This document shows, piece by piece, positions 28,858 to 36,081 of a DNA stretch of 59,856 bases. The notes under the pieces were generated by a model. The model saw only the letters and a program-made list of their open reading frames with translations. It was not told where the DNA came from and did no database searches. The position numbers were made by a program, and so were the translations under genes. Position 1 is the stretch's first letter, and each line of letters opens with the position of its first letter. Source of the stretch: Acidobacteriaceae bacterium (GTDB lineage: Bacteria; Acidobacteriota; Terriglobia; Terriglobales; Acidobacteriaceae); NCBI GenBank assembly GCA_025360645.1, contig JANYBT010000036.1, positions 1-59,856 of the forward strand. The letters are read 5' to 3'.

Positions 28858-29106
28858 CTACCCCCGCTCCAGCCTGCGCAGAAACTCTTCCTCATCCATG
28901 AAGTACTTAAACGCTTTGCGGCCGTGCAGAAATACCACCGGCACTTCCTCGTTGTACAAACCCAACAGTTCCGCGTCGGCATCGATGTCGATCTCTCGCC
29001 AGGTGAAAAGCGCTCGCGACTCCAGACGCACCAGGCTGGCCTTGACCACCTCGCACAAATGGCACCCCTTGCGGGAGTACAAGATCACCTCGGGCGCGAC
29101 CGGCAT
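28858..29106 (-). CDS. Glutaredoxin-like (DUF836-type) thiol protein
   Basis: An 82-residue thioredoxin-fold protein starting at MPVAPEVILYSRKGCHLCEVV, where CHLC is the redox CxxC. The strand TWREIDIDADAELLGLYNEEVPVVFLHG contains the cis-proline loop (EVPVVF). This composition fits the small glutaredoxin-like DUF836 family. The frame stays open to 29142, but ATG 29106 gives the natural N terminus. It is divergent from the SDR gene with 84 bases between starts, so they share a promoter region. Confidence 0.82.
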   Translation of the reverse strand: MPVAPEVILYSRKGCHLCEVVKASLVRLESRALFTWREIDIDADAELLGLYNEEVPVVFLHGRKAFKYFMDEEEFLRRLERG

Positions 29107-29190
29107 GTGCTGAAGTTTAGCCGTTCTCAGGCGCTTTTCCAATGCCGAGAGTCTCGCCCCCGCCGAAGCCCGCGCGGTACAATCCCACCC

Positions 29191-29958
29191 ATGGCGAACG
29201 TAACGACGAACCCAGCGACGACCGCAACCGGAAAGCTCGCAGGCAAGACCGTGCTGGTCACCGGAGCGGCCAAGCGGTTAGGCCGCGCCATCGCGCTGGC
29301 CGCGGCGCGAGAGGGCGCGGATGTGGCCATCACTTTCCACCACTCGGCAAAAGACGCCCAGCATACCGTGGTCGATATTGCCGGCTGTGGCGTGCGGGCG
29401 GTCGCGTTGAAATGCGACGTCACCGACGAGAAGAGCGTGAAGGCGATGGTCAAAGAGGCGGTCCGCGAGTTGGGCGGCATTGACGTGCTGGTCAACAACG
29501 CCGCCAACTATGAAACCGTCGAGTTCGAACACATCACCGTTAAGCAGTGGGACGCCATTTTCGCCTCCAATACCCGCGGCCCCTTCCTGGTGTCTCGCGC
29601 CGCTCTGAAACAACTTCGCTTGCGCGGCGGGAAAATTATCAACTTGGGTTCGCTGGGCGGGCTCCGCCCGTGGGCCACCCACGCGCACTATTGCTCGTCC
29701 AAAGCGGCGCTGCACATGCTCACCCGCGTCATGGCCAAGGCCCTCGCGCCCCAGATTGCCGTAAATGCAGTCGCCCCCGGCATGATCGATCTTGCCGAAC
29801 CCTCCGCTGCCGCTTTCATGCGCCAGATGGCCAAACAGACCCCGATGCGCCGCAATGGAACCGGCGAAGAAATCGCCGCCGCAGTGATGTTCTTCGCCAC
29901 CGCGCCCCATTTCATCACCGGACAGGTGCTGACCGTGGACGGAGGATTGGGATTGTAA
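29191..29958 (+). CDS. Short-chain dehydrogenase/reductase, pteridine-reductase-like
   Basis: A 255-residue Rossmann-fold SDR. The cofactor loop VLVTGAAKRLGRAIAL has the Arg in TGxxxRxG seen in NADPH-dependent FolM/PTR1-like pteridine reductases. NNAAN follows near residue 105. The catalytic Ser is in IINLGSLGG, and Tyr/Lys are in HYCSSKAALHM. The C terminus GQVLTVDGGLGL is standard. A dihydrobiopterin or dihydrofolate reductase role is possible but not provable from sequence, since 3-oxoacyl-ACP reductases share most of these motifs. Confidence 0.85.
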   Translation: MANVTTNPATTATGKLAGKTVLVTGAAKRLGRAIALAAAREGADVAITFHHSAKDAQHTVVDIAGCGVRAVALKCDVTDEKSVKAMVKEAVRELGGIDVLVNNAANYETVEFEHITVKQWDAIFASNTRGPFLVSRAALKQLRLRGGKIINLGSLGGLRPWATHAHYCSSKAALHMLTRVMAKALAPQIAVNAVAPGMIDLAEPSAAAFMRQMAKQTPMRRNGTGEEIAAAVMFFATAPHFITGQVLTVDGGLGL

Positions 29959-30017
29959 TTGCCACGGAACGGTGGCGGAGATGACAAACGCGACCGTTCG
30001 GAGCCCGTCCGTCGAAT

Positions 30018-30040
30018 AAACTTCGCAATTCGCGAAGTTT
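30018..30040. terminator. Perfect hairpin after the SDR gene, containing operator-like palindrome 1
   Basis: AAACTTCGC-AATTC-GCGAAGTTT is a 9-bp perfect stem with a 5-base loop ending in TTTT, a plausible terminator for the SDR gene. Its core TTCGCAATTCGCGAA (30022-30036) matches a second palindrome at 30091-30105, so it may instead be, or also be, an operator for the downstream toxin-antitoxin locus. Confidence 0.6.
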
Positions 30041-30090
30041 TGTGATAGGGTCATAGGCGATGGCAGTCCGGTCTAAACTCCGGGCATCTG

Positions 30091-30105
30091 TTCGCAAAGT
30101 GCGAA
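30091..30105. promoter_or_regulatory. Operator-like palindrome 2 upstream of higBA
   Basis: TTCGCAAAGTGCGAA shares the form TTCGCAA-NNN-GCGAA with the site at 30022-30036; the centres are 69 bases apart. It lies about 55 bases before the higB start. HigA antitoxins commonly bind paired palindromes upstream of their own operon, so these are candidate autoregulatory sites. Confidence 0.55.
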
Positions 30106-30159
30106 TCGATGGTTGGCTTTGAATGGAATTCATCGATCCATAGAGCGAGCGGAGAGACA

Positions 30160-30443
30160 GTGCGCGTCATATCGAGAAGGGCATTGCTGGATGCAGCGCG
30201 TCGGCACAATGACCTCGAGGCCCCGCTTGATGTGTGTACAGATTTGCCAAGAAATCCTCTTGGACATGTTTGAACGACATCCGGGCGACATGGCGCGACA
30301 CCGACGTGGTCGATAGATGGACTGTATTTAACATCAAGGGCAACGGCTATCGACTCATTGCAAGCATCAATTACAAAAGCCAGACCGTTTTTATAAAGAG
30401 CGTTCTGACCCACGCAGAATACGACAAGGGCGCGTGGAAGTAG
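30160..30443 (+). pseudogene. higB: Frameshifted HigB-type mRNA interferase toxin
   Basis: From GTG 30160 (GGAGAGA just upstream) the frame reads MRVISRRALLDAARRHNDLE and APLDV, then fails. From 30237 the +2 frame continues as YRFAKKSSWTCLNDIRATWR and ends VFIKSVLTHAEYDKGAWK at 30443. Together they make a normal HigB toxin of about 95 residues with one base missing after 30236; a Trp codon TG(G) before YRF would restore it. The length is 3n+2, as expected. The antitoxin gene is intact. Either the toxin is inactivated or the assembly has an indel. Confidence 0.8.
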
Positions 30444-30490
30444 GGGAACAAGATTCGCGTGAACCGATGGCGGGAGAAAGTGAGGAAAAA

Positions 30491-30889
30491 ATGGGGGCAG
30501 CAGCAGTTCTGGACTATCGAACTTTGCTTTCTCGTGCAGAGCCGAAAGTGATTCACGACGAGAACTTGAATCAGAAGTTCATCGCAATGCTCGCCGAGAT
30601 GAATGATCGGTGGGATACACTCACCGCGCCCGAGAAGGAGTTGTACGAGCTTCTGGTCCTGATTGTTGAGAACTTTGAAAGCAAGGCCTACACTCTTCGC
30701 AGTGCAACCCCAATTGAGATCATCGCCGAATTGATGCTGGCGAATGGACTGAAGCAAAAGGATTTGGTTGGAATCTTTGAGACTGCCAGCGTGGTATCCG
30801 AGGTTCTTAGCGGCAAGAGAGAATTGACGAAGGAGCACATCAAGCGCTTGAGCGCACGCTTCCACCTCTCTCCGGCCTTGTTTTTCTGA
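30491..30889 (+). CDS. higA: HigA-family antitoxin, HTH transcriptional regulator
   Basis: A 132-residue protein with N-terminal LDYRTLLSRAEPKVIHDENL, typical of HigA antitoxins. A Cro/C1-type helix-turn-helix sits in the C-terminal half (EIIAELMLANGLKQKDLVGIFETASVVSEVLSGKR). ATG 30491 is preferred because GAGGA lies just upstream and homologous proteins begin near this point. In-frame ATG 30467 or GTG 30434, which would overlap the toxin, are alternatives. It would neutralise HigB and repress the operon. With the toxin broken it may persist as a repressor only. Confidence 0.85.
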   Translation: MGAAAVLDYRTLLSRAEPKVIHDENLNQKFIAMLAEMNDRWDTLTAPEKELYELLVLIVENFESKAYTLRSATPIEIIAELMLANGLKQKDLVGIFETASVVSEVLSGKRELTKEHIKRLSARFHLSPALFF

Positions 30890-30952
30890 TTTCCTTCCGC
30901 GCCCCTCATTCCCCGGAAACTACATGAATTGGAATTGTAGTTGTCCAGAAAA

Positions 30953-30993
30953 GTAATACCTGTTATCCTTACTTACAGAAAGCCAGGTATTAC
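30953..30993 (+). promoter_or_regulatory. Inverted repeat covering the vapB leader
   Basis: GTAATACC (30953-30960) and GGTATTAC (30986-30993) form an 8-bp perfect dyad around 25 bases. The right arm ends one base before the vapB ATG and covers the place of its ribosome site. It could be the VapBC operator or an mRNA hairpin that limits translation. Confidence 0.6.
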
Positions 30994-30994
30994 C

Positions 30995-31246
30995 ATGAAA
31001 TATTCCGGCAGTCTCACCAGCAAGGGTCAGGTGACGGTGCCCAAGGAAATTCGGCGACGGCTAGGCTTGAAGTCGGGCGACCGGGTCGAGTTTCTGGTCA
31101 ATGGCCGGTCGGTCGTGGTCCAGAGAGCTGGAAACACAGAGGAAAATGTTTTCGCGAAATACGCCGGCATCCTCGGCCCTTTCCCGGGAGGCGAGCAAGG
31201 GCGCAAGAAGTGGCTGCGAGACTTGCGGGGTCACGGCGACCAGTGA
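30995..31246 (+). CDS. vapB: VapB-type antitoxin, AbrB/SpoVT swapped-hairpin domain
   Basis: An 83-residue protein. Residues 1-48 are an AbrB/MazE-like DNA-binding domain (SGSLTSKGQVTVPKEIRRRL, LKSGDRVEFLVNGRSVVVQR). The C-terminal 35 residues would bind the toxin. The stop overlaps the toxin GTG in a GTGA arrangement, the normal coupling in vapBC operons. The frame is open upstream to 30941, but the domain starts at ATG 30995. The leader dyad suggests self-repression. Confidence 0.9.
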   Translation: MKYSGSLTSKGQVTVPKEIRRRLGLKSGDRVEFLVNGRSVVVQRAGNTEENVFAKYAGILGPFPGGEQGRKKWLRDLRGHGDQ

Positions 31247-31656
31247 TCACCGCGATCGACACCAACGTAATCTCGACCCTGTGGTCGAAGGAACCCGCCA
31301 CGGCGGAAGTTATTCTCCGATTGCAACAGGCGGCGCGGGTTGGACCGCTGATCATTTCCGCCCCAGTTTTTGCTGAGCTTCTTGCCCACCCCGGAGTTGA
31401 CCATGCACTCGTGGTGGAGTTCTTAACCGGCAGTGGCATAAGGGTTGACTTTGATCTAAACGAAGAGATCTGGACCCTTGCGGGATCGAGCTTTGCCACC
31501 TATGCCGCACGAAGGCGCAAGTCAAGAGGCCATCAACCAAGACGTTTGCTCATAGACTTCTTGATTGGTTCTCATGCTGTGCTGCGCGCCGACGTTCTCT
31601 TGACCCGGGATCCTGACTTGTATCGCCGTGATTTTCCAACCCTGCAGCTTGCCTAG
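31243..31656 (+). CDS. vapC: VapC-type PIN-domain ribonuclease toxin
   Basis: A 137-residue PIN-domain endoribonuclease. The acidic metal ligands are Asp6 (ITAIDTNVIS), Glu45 (PVFAELLAH), Asp105 (LLIDFLIGSHA) and Asp123 (LLTRDPDLY), so the active site looks complete. GTG 31243 overlaps the vapB stop and is the natural start. This module is intact, in contrast to the neighbouring higBA. Confidence 0.9.
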   Translation: MITAIDTNVISTLWSKEPATAEVILRLQQAARVGPLIISAPVFAELLAHPGVDHALVVEFLTGSGIRVDFDLNEEIWTLAGSSFATYAARRRKSRGHQPRRLLIDFLIGSHAVLRADVLLTRDPDLYRRDFPTLQLA

Positions 31657-31703
31657 CTCTCCGCCCCGCCGACCTGCTACTCTGCTGCATTGTCATCCTC
31701 ACT

Positions 31704-32297
31704 ATGAAAAAACAAATTGTCTCCCTAGCCGCATTTGTCTTGCTGTTGGCCACACTCTCCACTGCTCAACAAATCCCCGACCATCCCGGCCTCGAAAAGG
31801 GCGACCACGAAATCCAACTGTGGACGGGCGGCGGATATTCCGTTCCGGGCGGCACCAAGAGCACCGGCCTGTTCAACCTCGGCCTGCGCTATGGTTGGGT
31901 GCTCACCGATGCGCACTTGCCCAGCATCTTGAAAGGACGCTTTGAGTACGCAGTGGACGCGGTCCCGGTGTTCGTGGTCTTTCAGCCATCGAACACCGCC
32001 TATGGCGTCGGCCTCAATCCCCTCGGCCTGAAGTGGAATTTCGTACCCCGCGGAAATGTGGCGCCTTACGTGGAGCTTGGTGGCGGCACGCTGTTCACCA
32101 CTCAGAACGTGCCCTTCGGAACATCGAAAGTGAATTTCACCAGCGGCGCAGCATTTGGCATGCACTTCCTGCAAAAGCGTACTTGGAGTGTCGAGGTCCG
32201 CTACCAGCACATTTCCAATGCAGGCTTAACCGTGCCGAATCCCGGCATCAATACAGTGCAAGTCCGGCTAGGCATCGGCAGTTTCTCCCATCACTGA
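31704..32297 (+). CDS. Lipid A 3-O-deacylase (PagL)-like outer-membrane protein
   Basis: A 197-residue protein with signal peptide MKKQIVSLAAFVLLLATLSTAQ and an amphipathic beta-strand pattern fit for a small outer-membrane barrel. The C-terminal block SVEVRYQHISNAGLTVPNPGIN holds the His-x-Ser pair of PagL acyloxyacyl hydrolases. Substrate would be the 3-O acyl chain of lipid A. The barrel ends VRLGIGSFSHH. The distance between His/Ser and a catalytic Glu cannot be confirmed by eye, so activity is inferred from the family. Confidence 0.75.
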   Translation: MKKQIVSLAAFVLLLATLSTAQQIPDHPGLEKGDHEIQLWTGGGYSVPGGTKSTGLFNLGLRYGWVLTDAHLPSILKGRFEYAVDAVPVFVVFQPSNTAYGVGLNPLGLKWNFVPRGNVAPYVELGGGTLFTTQNVPFGTSKVNFTSGAAFGMHFLQKRTWSVEVRYQHISNAGLTVPNPGINTVQVRLGIGSFSHH

Positions 32298-32319
32298 CAA
32301 AGCCCAAGCGCGTTGCCGT

Positions 32320-32438
32320 GGGGTTACCCTGTGTCCTCCGCGTCCTCTGTGGTCAACGCCTTTGACTTTGCCTTTGGGGTTACCCTGTGTTGCCCTTTGT
32401 TCCCCCGTGCCCCCTGTGGTGAACGCCTTTGACTTTGC
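32320..32438. repeat. Dispersed intergenic repeat, two tandem units
   Basis: Two related units (32320-32371 and 32376-32438) each start GGGGTTACCCTGTGT and end CAACGCCTTTGACTTTGC or GAACGCCTTTGACTTTGC. The second contains GTGCCCCCTGTGGTGAACGC. The reverse complement of this text recurs at 54773-54862, so it belongs to an interspersed family placed between genes. Confidence 0.8.
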
Positions 32439-32505
32439 TGAATGACCTCCCGTCCCGCGCTTCCGGTTTGCCCTCGACCAACCGCGCCTTATATTCTTTT
32501 CTCGT

Positions 32506-34038
32506 ATGTCCACGCTGGTTGAATGTGTTCCCAATTTTTCAGAAGGCCGCGACCAATCCAAAGTGGACGCCATCGTCGCCGCCATGAACCTCCCTGGCGT
32601 GTTCCTGCTGGACCGCGAAATGGACACCGACCACAACCGCTGCGTCATTACCCTGGTCGGAACCCGCGAAGCCATTCAGGAAGCCGCCATCCTCGGCGTG
32701 GGCAAGGCGGCCGAGCTGATTGACCTGAACACGCACCAGGGAGCGCATCCCCGTATGGGCGCCGCCGACGTCATTCCCTTCATCCCCATTGACGGCCTAA
32801 CCCTGGAAGACTGCGTGGCCATGGCCCGGCAGGTGGGAGCGGAGATCTACCGGCGCTTTGGCGTTCCGGTGTATTTATACGAGGCGGCGGCGAACTCGCC
32901 AGAGCGCCAGAATCTGGAGAACATTCGGCGCGGGCAGTTTGAAGGCATTCGTGCCGACATCGCCACCAACCCGGCCCGCAAGCCCGACTTTGGCGAAGCC
33001 AAATTGCATCCCACGGCTGGCGCTACAGTGGTTGGCGCCCGCAAGGCCCTCGTCGCCTACAACGTTTTCCTCAACACTCCCGACGTGGACATCGCCAGGA
33101 AAATCGCCAAGGCGGTGCGCTTTTCCTCGGGCGGGCTCCGCTATGTGAAGGCCGCGGGATTTCTGGTGCGTGGCATGGCGCAAGTCTCCATGAACCTCAC
33201 CGACTTTGAACAGACTCCCGTCCATCGCGTGTTTGAATATGTGAAGCGGGAAGCTGCACGCTATGGCGTCGTCCCGGTTTCGAGCGAGATCGTCGGTCTC
33301 GTCCCCAAGAAGGCGCTGGAGCAGGCGGCCGAATGGTTTCTGCAAGTCGAGAATTTTGATTCTTCGCTGATTCTGGAGAACCGTTTAGCGGCGGTGATGG
33401 GCGGGAAGATGGCGGTGGGCGGATTGCGCGCCGGCGTCGAGCCGTTCATCGAACAACTGGCCGCGCCGACTGCCACGCCCGGCGGCGGCAGCGCAGCGGC
33501 GGCGAGCGCAGCCATGGCGGCTGGCCTGGCGGCGATGGTCGCCGGCATGTCGCGCGGCAAGAAAGCCTATGTGCAGCATGAAGCCCAGTTGAGCGCAGCC
33601 CTCGCTCGGCTCAGCCCGCTGCGCGAGGAACTGAAGGCAGCCATTGATGCCGACGCCGATTCTTACAACTCCGTGATGAAGGCCTACAAGCAGGCCAAAG
33701 CAGCCAACCACGCAGCCAACGACCCAGCCAACGACGCAGCCGATGGCGACCGCCTGATCGAGGCGGCTCTGCACCTTGCCACTATGGTCCCGCTGAACGT
33801 GGCCGAGAAAGCCAGCGAGGTGGCGCAGCTCGCCGAGACCCTGCAGCCGATCACCAATCCCAATATGAAATCCGATTTGATCACCGCCCTCGCGCTAGCC
33901 GCAGCGGCGATCACCGGCGCGCTGGCCAATGTTGAGATCAACCTGGAGTCCGTGAAAGACGCGAAGTTTCAGGCGGAAGTACGAAAGCGAGTTGCTGCTC
34001 TCCACCACGGAGAGGCTGCGACGCCAGGGAAAGCATAG
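32506..34038 (+). CDS. ftcD: Glutamate formimidoyltransferase / formimidoyl-THF cyclodeaminase fusion
   Basis: A 510-residue bifunctional enzyme of histidine degradation. It moves the formimino group from formiminoglutamate to THF and then releases ammonia to give 5,10-methenyl-THF. The transferase part (1-300) begins TLVECVPNFSEGRD and includes NTHQGAHPRMGAADVIPF and the His of FGEAKLHPTAGATVVGAR. The cyclodeaminase part (from about 310) has APTATPGGGSAAAASAAMAA and MVPLNVAEKASEVAQL. A four-copy 12-base repeat inserts Ala/Asn/Asp text in the cyclodeaminase part (separate entry). No hut genes are adjacent. Confidence 0.93.
   Translation: MSTLVECVPNFSEGRDQSKVDAIVAAMNLPGVFLLDREMDTDHNRCVITLVGTREAIQEAAILGVGKAAELIDLNTHQGAHPRMGAADVIPFIPIDGLTLEDCVAMARQVGAEIYRRFGVPVYLYEAAANSPERQNLENIRRGQFEGIRADIATNPARKPDFGEAKLHPTAGATVVGARKALVAYNVFLNTPDVDIARKIAKAVRFSSGGLRYVKAAGFLVRGMAQVSMNLTDFEQTPVHRVFEYVKREAARYGVVPVSSEIVGLVPKKALEQAAEWFLQVENFDSSLILENRLAAVMGGKMAVGGLRAGVEPFIEQLAAPTATPGGGSAAAASAAMAAGLAAMVAGMSRGKKAYVQHEAQLSAALARLSPLREELKAAIDADADSYNSVMKAYKQAKAANHAANDPANDAADGDRLIEAALHLATMVPLNVAEKASEVAQLAETLQPITNPNMKSDLITALALAAAAITGALANVEINLESVKDAKFQAEVRKRVAALHHGEAATPGKA
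33700..33747 (+). repeat. Four 12-bp tandem repeats inside ftcD
   Basis: Units GCAGCCAACCAC, GCAGCCAACGAC, CCAGCCAACGAC and GCAGCCGATGGC encode AANH-AAND-PAND-AADG. The period is a multiple of three, so copy changes keep the frame. It lies in a helix-helix connection of the cyclodeaminase domain and is probably tolerated there. Confidence 0.85.
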
Positions 34039-34125
34039 ACTTGAGTTGAGGCGGGTGGGAGACGGCGGGATGTCTCCGCGCATCTAACTGTCCAAGAGAA
34101 TCACCAGACCAATTTTGAGGTATTT

Positions 34126-35055
34126 ATGAAACGCATAATTCTGGCATTTTTTCTGATGATGGCGTCGGCGGCGTGGGCTATGCCGCTGGGAACTTCGGCG
34201 CGCACCTTGATTCCCAAGCAGGTGCAGCAGATTGTTTCGGTGGATTATCGGGCGCTGAAAGATTCCACCACGGCGATTGCGCTCAAAGAGCAAGTGCTGC
34301 CTGACAGCATGAAGCAATTCGAGACTGCGTTGAAGGGCGTGGGAATCAATCCCGACAAAGATCTGGATCAGTTGACCTTCGCTTCCTACCGCGCGGTCAA
34401 AAATGGAGTGCAGACTTTCGGCGTGGCTCAGGGGCCATTTCCCACCAAGGCCGTAATGAAGAAACTCAAGCTGAAGAAGATCAAGCCGACCAAATACTTC
34501 ACGACAGACATTTATCCCATGGGCAACGGGATGTTGATGACATTCCTGGACGACAACACCCTGGCGTTCGGTAATACGACGGCGTTGCATGGCGCGTTGG
34601 ACGCCCGCGATGGACGCGTTGAGAGCTTCGATTCGAATACCGAAATGACAGACCTGGTGGGGTCGGTCGAGGGCGGGCCGGTGTGGAGCATTCTGGACCA
34701 GAAGGGCACTCAGAACATGATGCGCTCCGCTTTGGGCCAGGCTGCGGGCATCGCCGATTTTGAGACGGTGAAGAAGCGCCTGTTGGGCTCGCGCTACACC
34801 ATGAGCTTCACCAGCGGAGTGAATTTCGACTTGGACGTGGTGACTGCGGATTCGGTGACTGCGGCGACACTCTCTGCCCTGGTGAAGGGCGGGATGCTGT
34901 ATCGCAAGTTGAATGCGTCCCCGACTGAGAAGGTGGCGCTGGACAGCATGACGGTGGAGTCTTCCAGTTCCAACTTGCAACTACACTTCAAGACGGACGA
35001 CCAGAAGTTCCAGGCGCTGATGCATTCGGATTTATTTGCGACCGTGTCGCACTAG
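34126..35055 (+). CDS. Secreted protein of unknown function
   Basis: A 309-residue protein with signal peptide MKRIILAFFLMMASAAWAMP. Segments such as LIPKQVQQIVSVDYRALKDS, FGVAQGPFPTKAVMKKLKLK and FLDDNTLAFGNTTALHGALD suggest a repeated alpha/beta fold, with similar text in the two halves. The start is the only ATG near the signal, and GAGGTATTT lies just upstream. A strong hairpin follows the stop. No family recognised. Confidence 0.75.
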   Translation: MKRIILAFFLMMASAAWAMPLGTSARTLIPKQVQQIVSVDYRALKDSTTAIALKEQVLPDSMKQFETALKGVGINPDKDLDQLTFASYRAVKNGVQTFGVAQGPFPTKAVMKKLKLKKIKPTKYFTTDIYPMGNGMLMTFLDDNTLAFGNTTALHGALDARDGRVESFDSNTEMTDLVGSVEGGPVWSILDQKGTQNMMRSALGQAAGIADFETVKKRLLGSRYTMSFTSGVNFDLDVVTADSVTAATLSALVKGGMLYRKLNASPTEKVALDSMTVESSSSNLQLHFKTDDQKFQALMHSDLFATVSH

Positions 35056-35530
35056 AATCGGCGGAGAGGCTCTTGCTCTTCGCGTGGCGGCTTTGAGGCA
35101 TTTCCGCCACGCGACAGGGCTTGTCGGTGACCGATTCCCCGTAACTCGTTGAAAACGTCTGTAAGTTGTTGAAAACTATGAGGTCGCGGGGCGAGCTTTT
35201 GAAGTTTGGGTGGCGGGAGCGAGTTTCAGCCAGCCGAATTCGCAGTTCGGTCCTTGCGTAGAATGCCATCCAGTGGCTCTACGGAGCCCGTAGGCGAAGG
35301 ATCGCCCTTGGAGGCAACCTTGGGGCCACCCGGTGGATTACTGCGCGCTACAGCGCGTCCTCGAGCAAAAGTGTGCAAATGTTTGCATACTCTCGAATTT
35401 TTATAATAACTAAAACAATTCCGTTCTTGGAGCGATGCACTTTGTCTGCCAGCTCTGCCGGCCCTTCCGCCGAGGGACTTTCGCTGCACGCGACTCCCGG
35501 AATTTGAAGATTTGCGAGAACGCGCCGCGA
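35056..35530. other. Gap of about 475 bases without a gene
   Basis: It contains the hairpin at 35081-35113, a repeated TTGTTGAAAAC / CGTTGAAAACG motif near 35148-35180, and an AT-rich patch near 35390-35420. Open frames on either strand lack starts or protein-like composition. No RNA gene was recognised. Confidence 0.4.
35081..35113 (+). terminator. Strong hairpin after the secreted-protein gene
   Basis: CGCGTGGCGG and CCGCCACGCG form a 10-bp perfect stem around a 13-base loop, 26 bases after the stop codon. No T tract follows. Confidence 0.6.
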
Positions 35531-35911
35531 TCACTCTCCGGTCAACCACGCAAACTGCTTGGCATTGAGCGGGACCACGCTCAAGCGGCCTTGGCGAACC
35601 AGCGGAGAGTCGGCGAACAGGGCATGGGCCTTGATCTCAGAAAGCGTGCGCGGCTGGGCGAGGGCTTTTCCGGCTTTGATTTTCACTTTCGGGTTCTTAG
35701 GATCCGCCGGGTCCACGCTCACCACCGTGGCGGTTCCCACCGCGCTCTTCTCGTCGCCGGTGTGGTAGATCACGAGACGGTCGCCGGGATGCATTTCGCG
35801 GAGATGCTTGACCGCGGCTGGGTTGGTGACGCCATCCCAGATGGTGGTGCCTTCGCGCAACAGGTCGGCGAAAGAGTAAACCGTTGGTTCGGTCTTGAGC
35901 AGGTAGTCCAT
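35531..35911 (-). CDS. EVE-domain protein
   Basis: A 126-residue EVE-domain protein (PUA-like fold), starting MDYLLKTEPTVYSFADLLRE. Conserved features are the N-terminal LLKTEP, the TIWDGVTNPAAVKHLREMHPGD motif and RLVIYHTGDEKSAVGTATVV, the aromatic-cage region that in this family reads modified bases. In bacteria such proteins are thought to bind modified cytosine in DNA or RNA. The upstream open frame to 36070 is cysteine/arginine-rich and not included. Confidence 0.85.
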   Translation of the reverse strand: MDYLLKTEPTVYSFADLLREGTTIWDGVTNPAAVKHLREMHPGDRLVIYHTGDEKSAVGTATVVSVDPADPKNPKVKIKAGKALAQPRTLSEIKAHALFADSPLVRQGRLSVVPLNAKQFAWLTGE

Positions 35912-36081
35912 ATCCAGCCTCCGAGCAGTTACTATCTCACGGTCAGAAACGGGGAGACAAATCGAGGTTCGCCGTCGATGGAGAAGTGCAATGCACCCGG
36001 CGAAATGCAGCGGAGAAAAACATGGTTGAGCCTTGGTAGGATTACGACGACAAGGGGCGGAGGAAGACAAGCGTTCGCACT

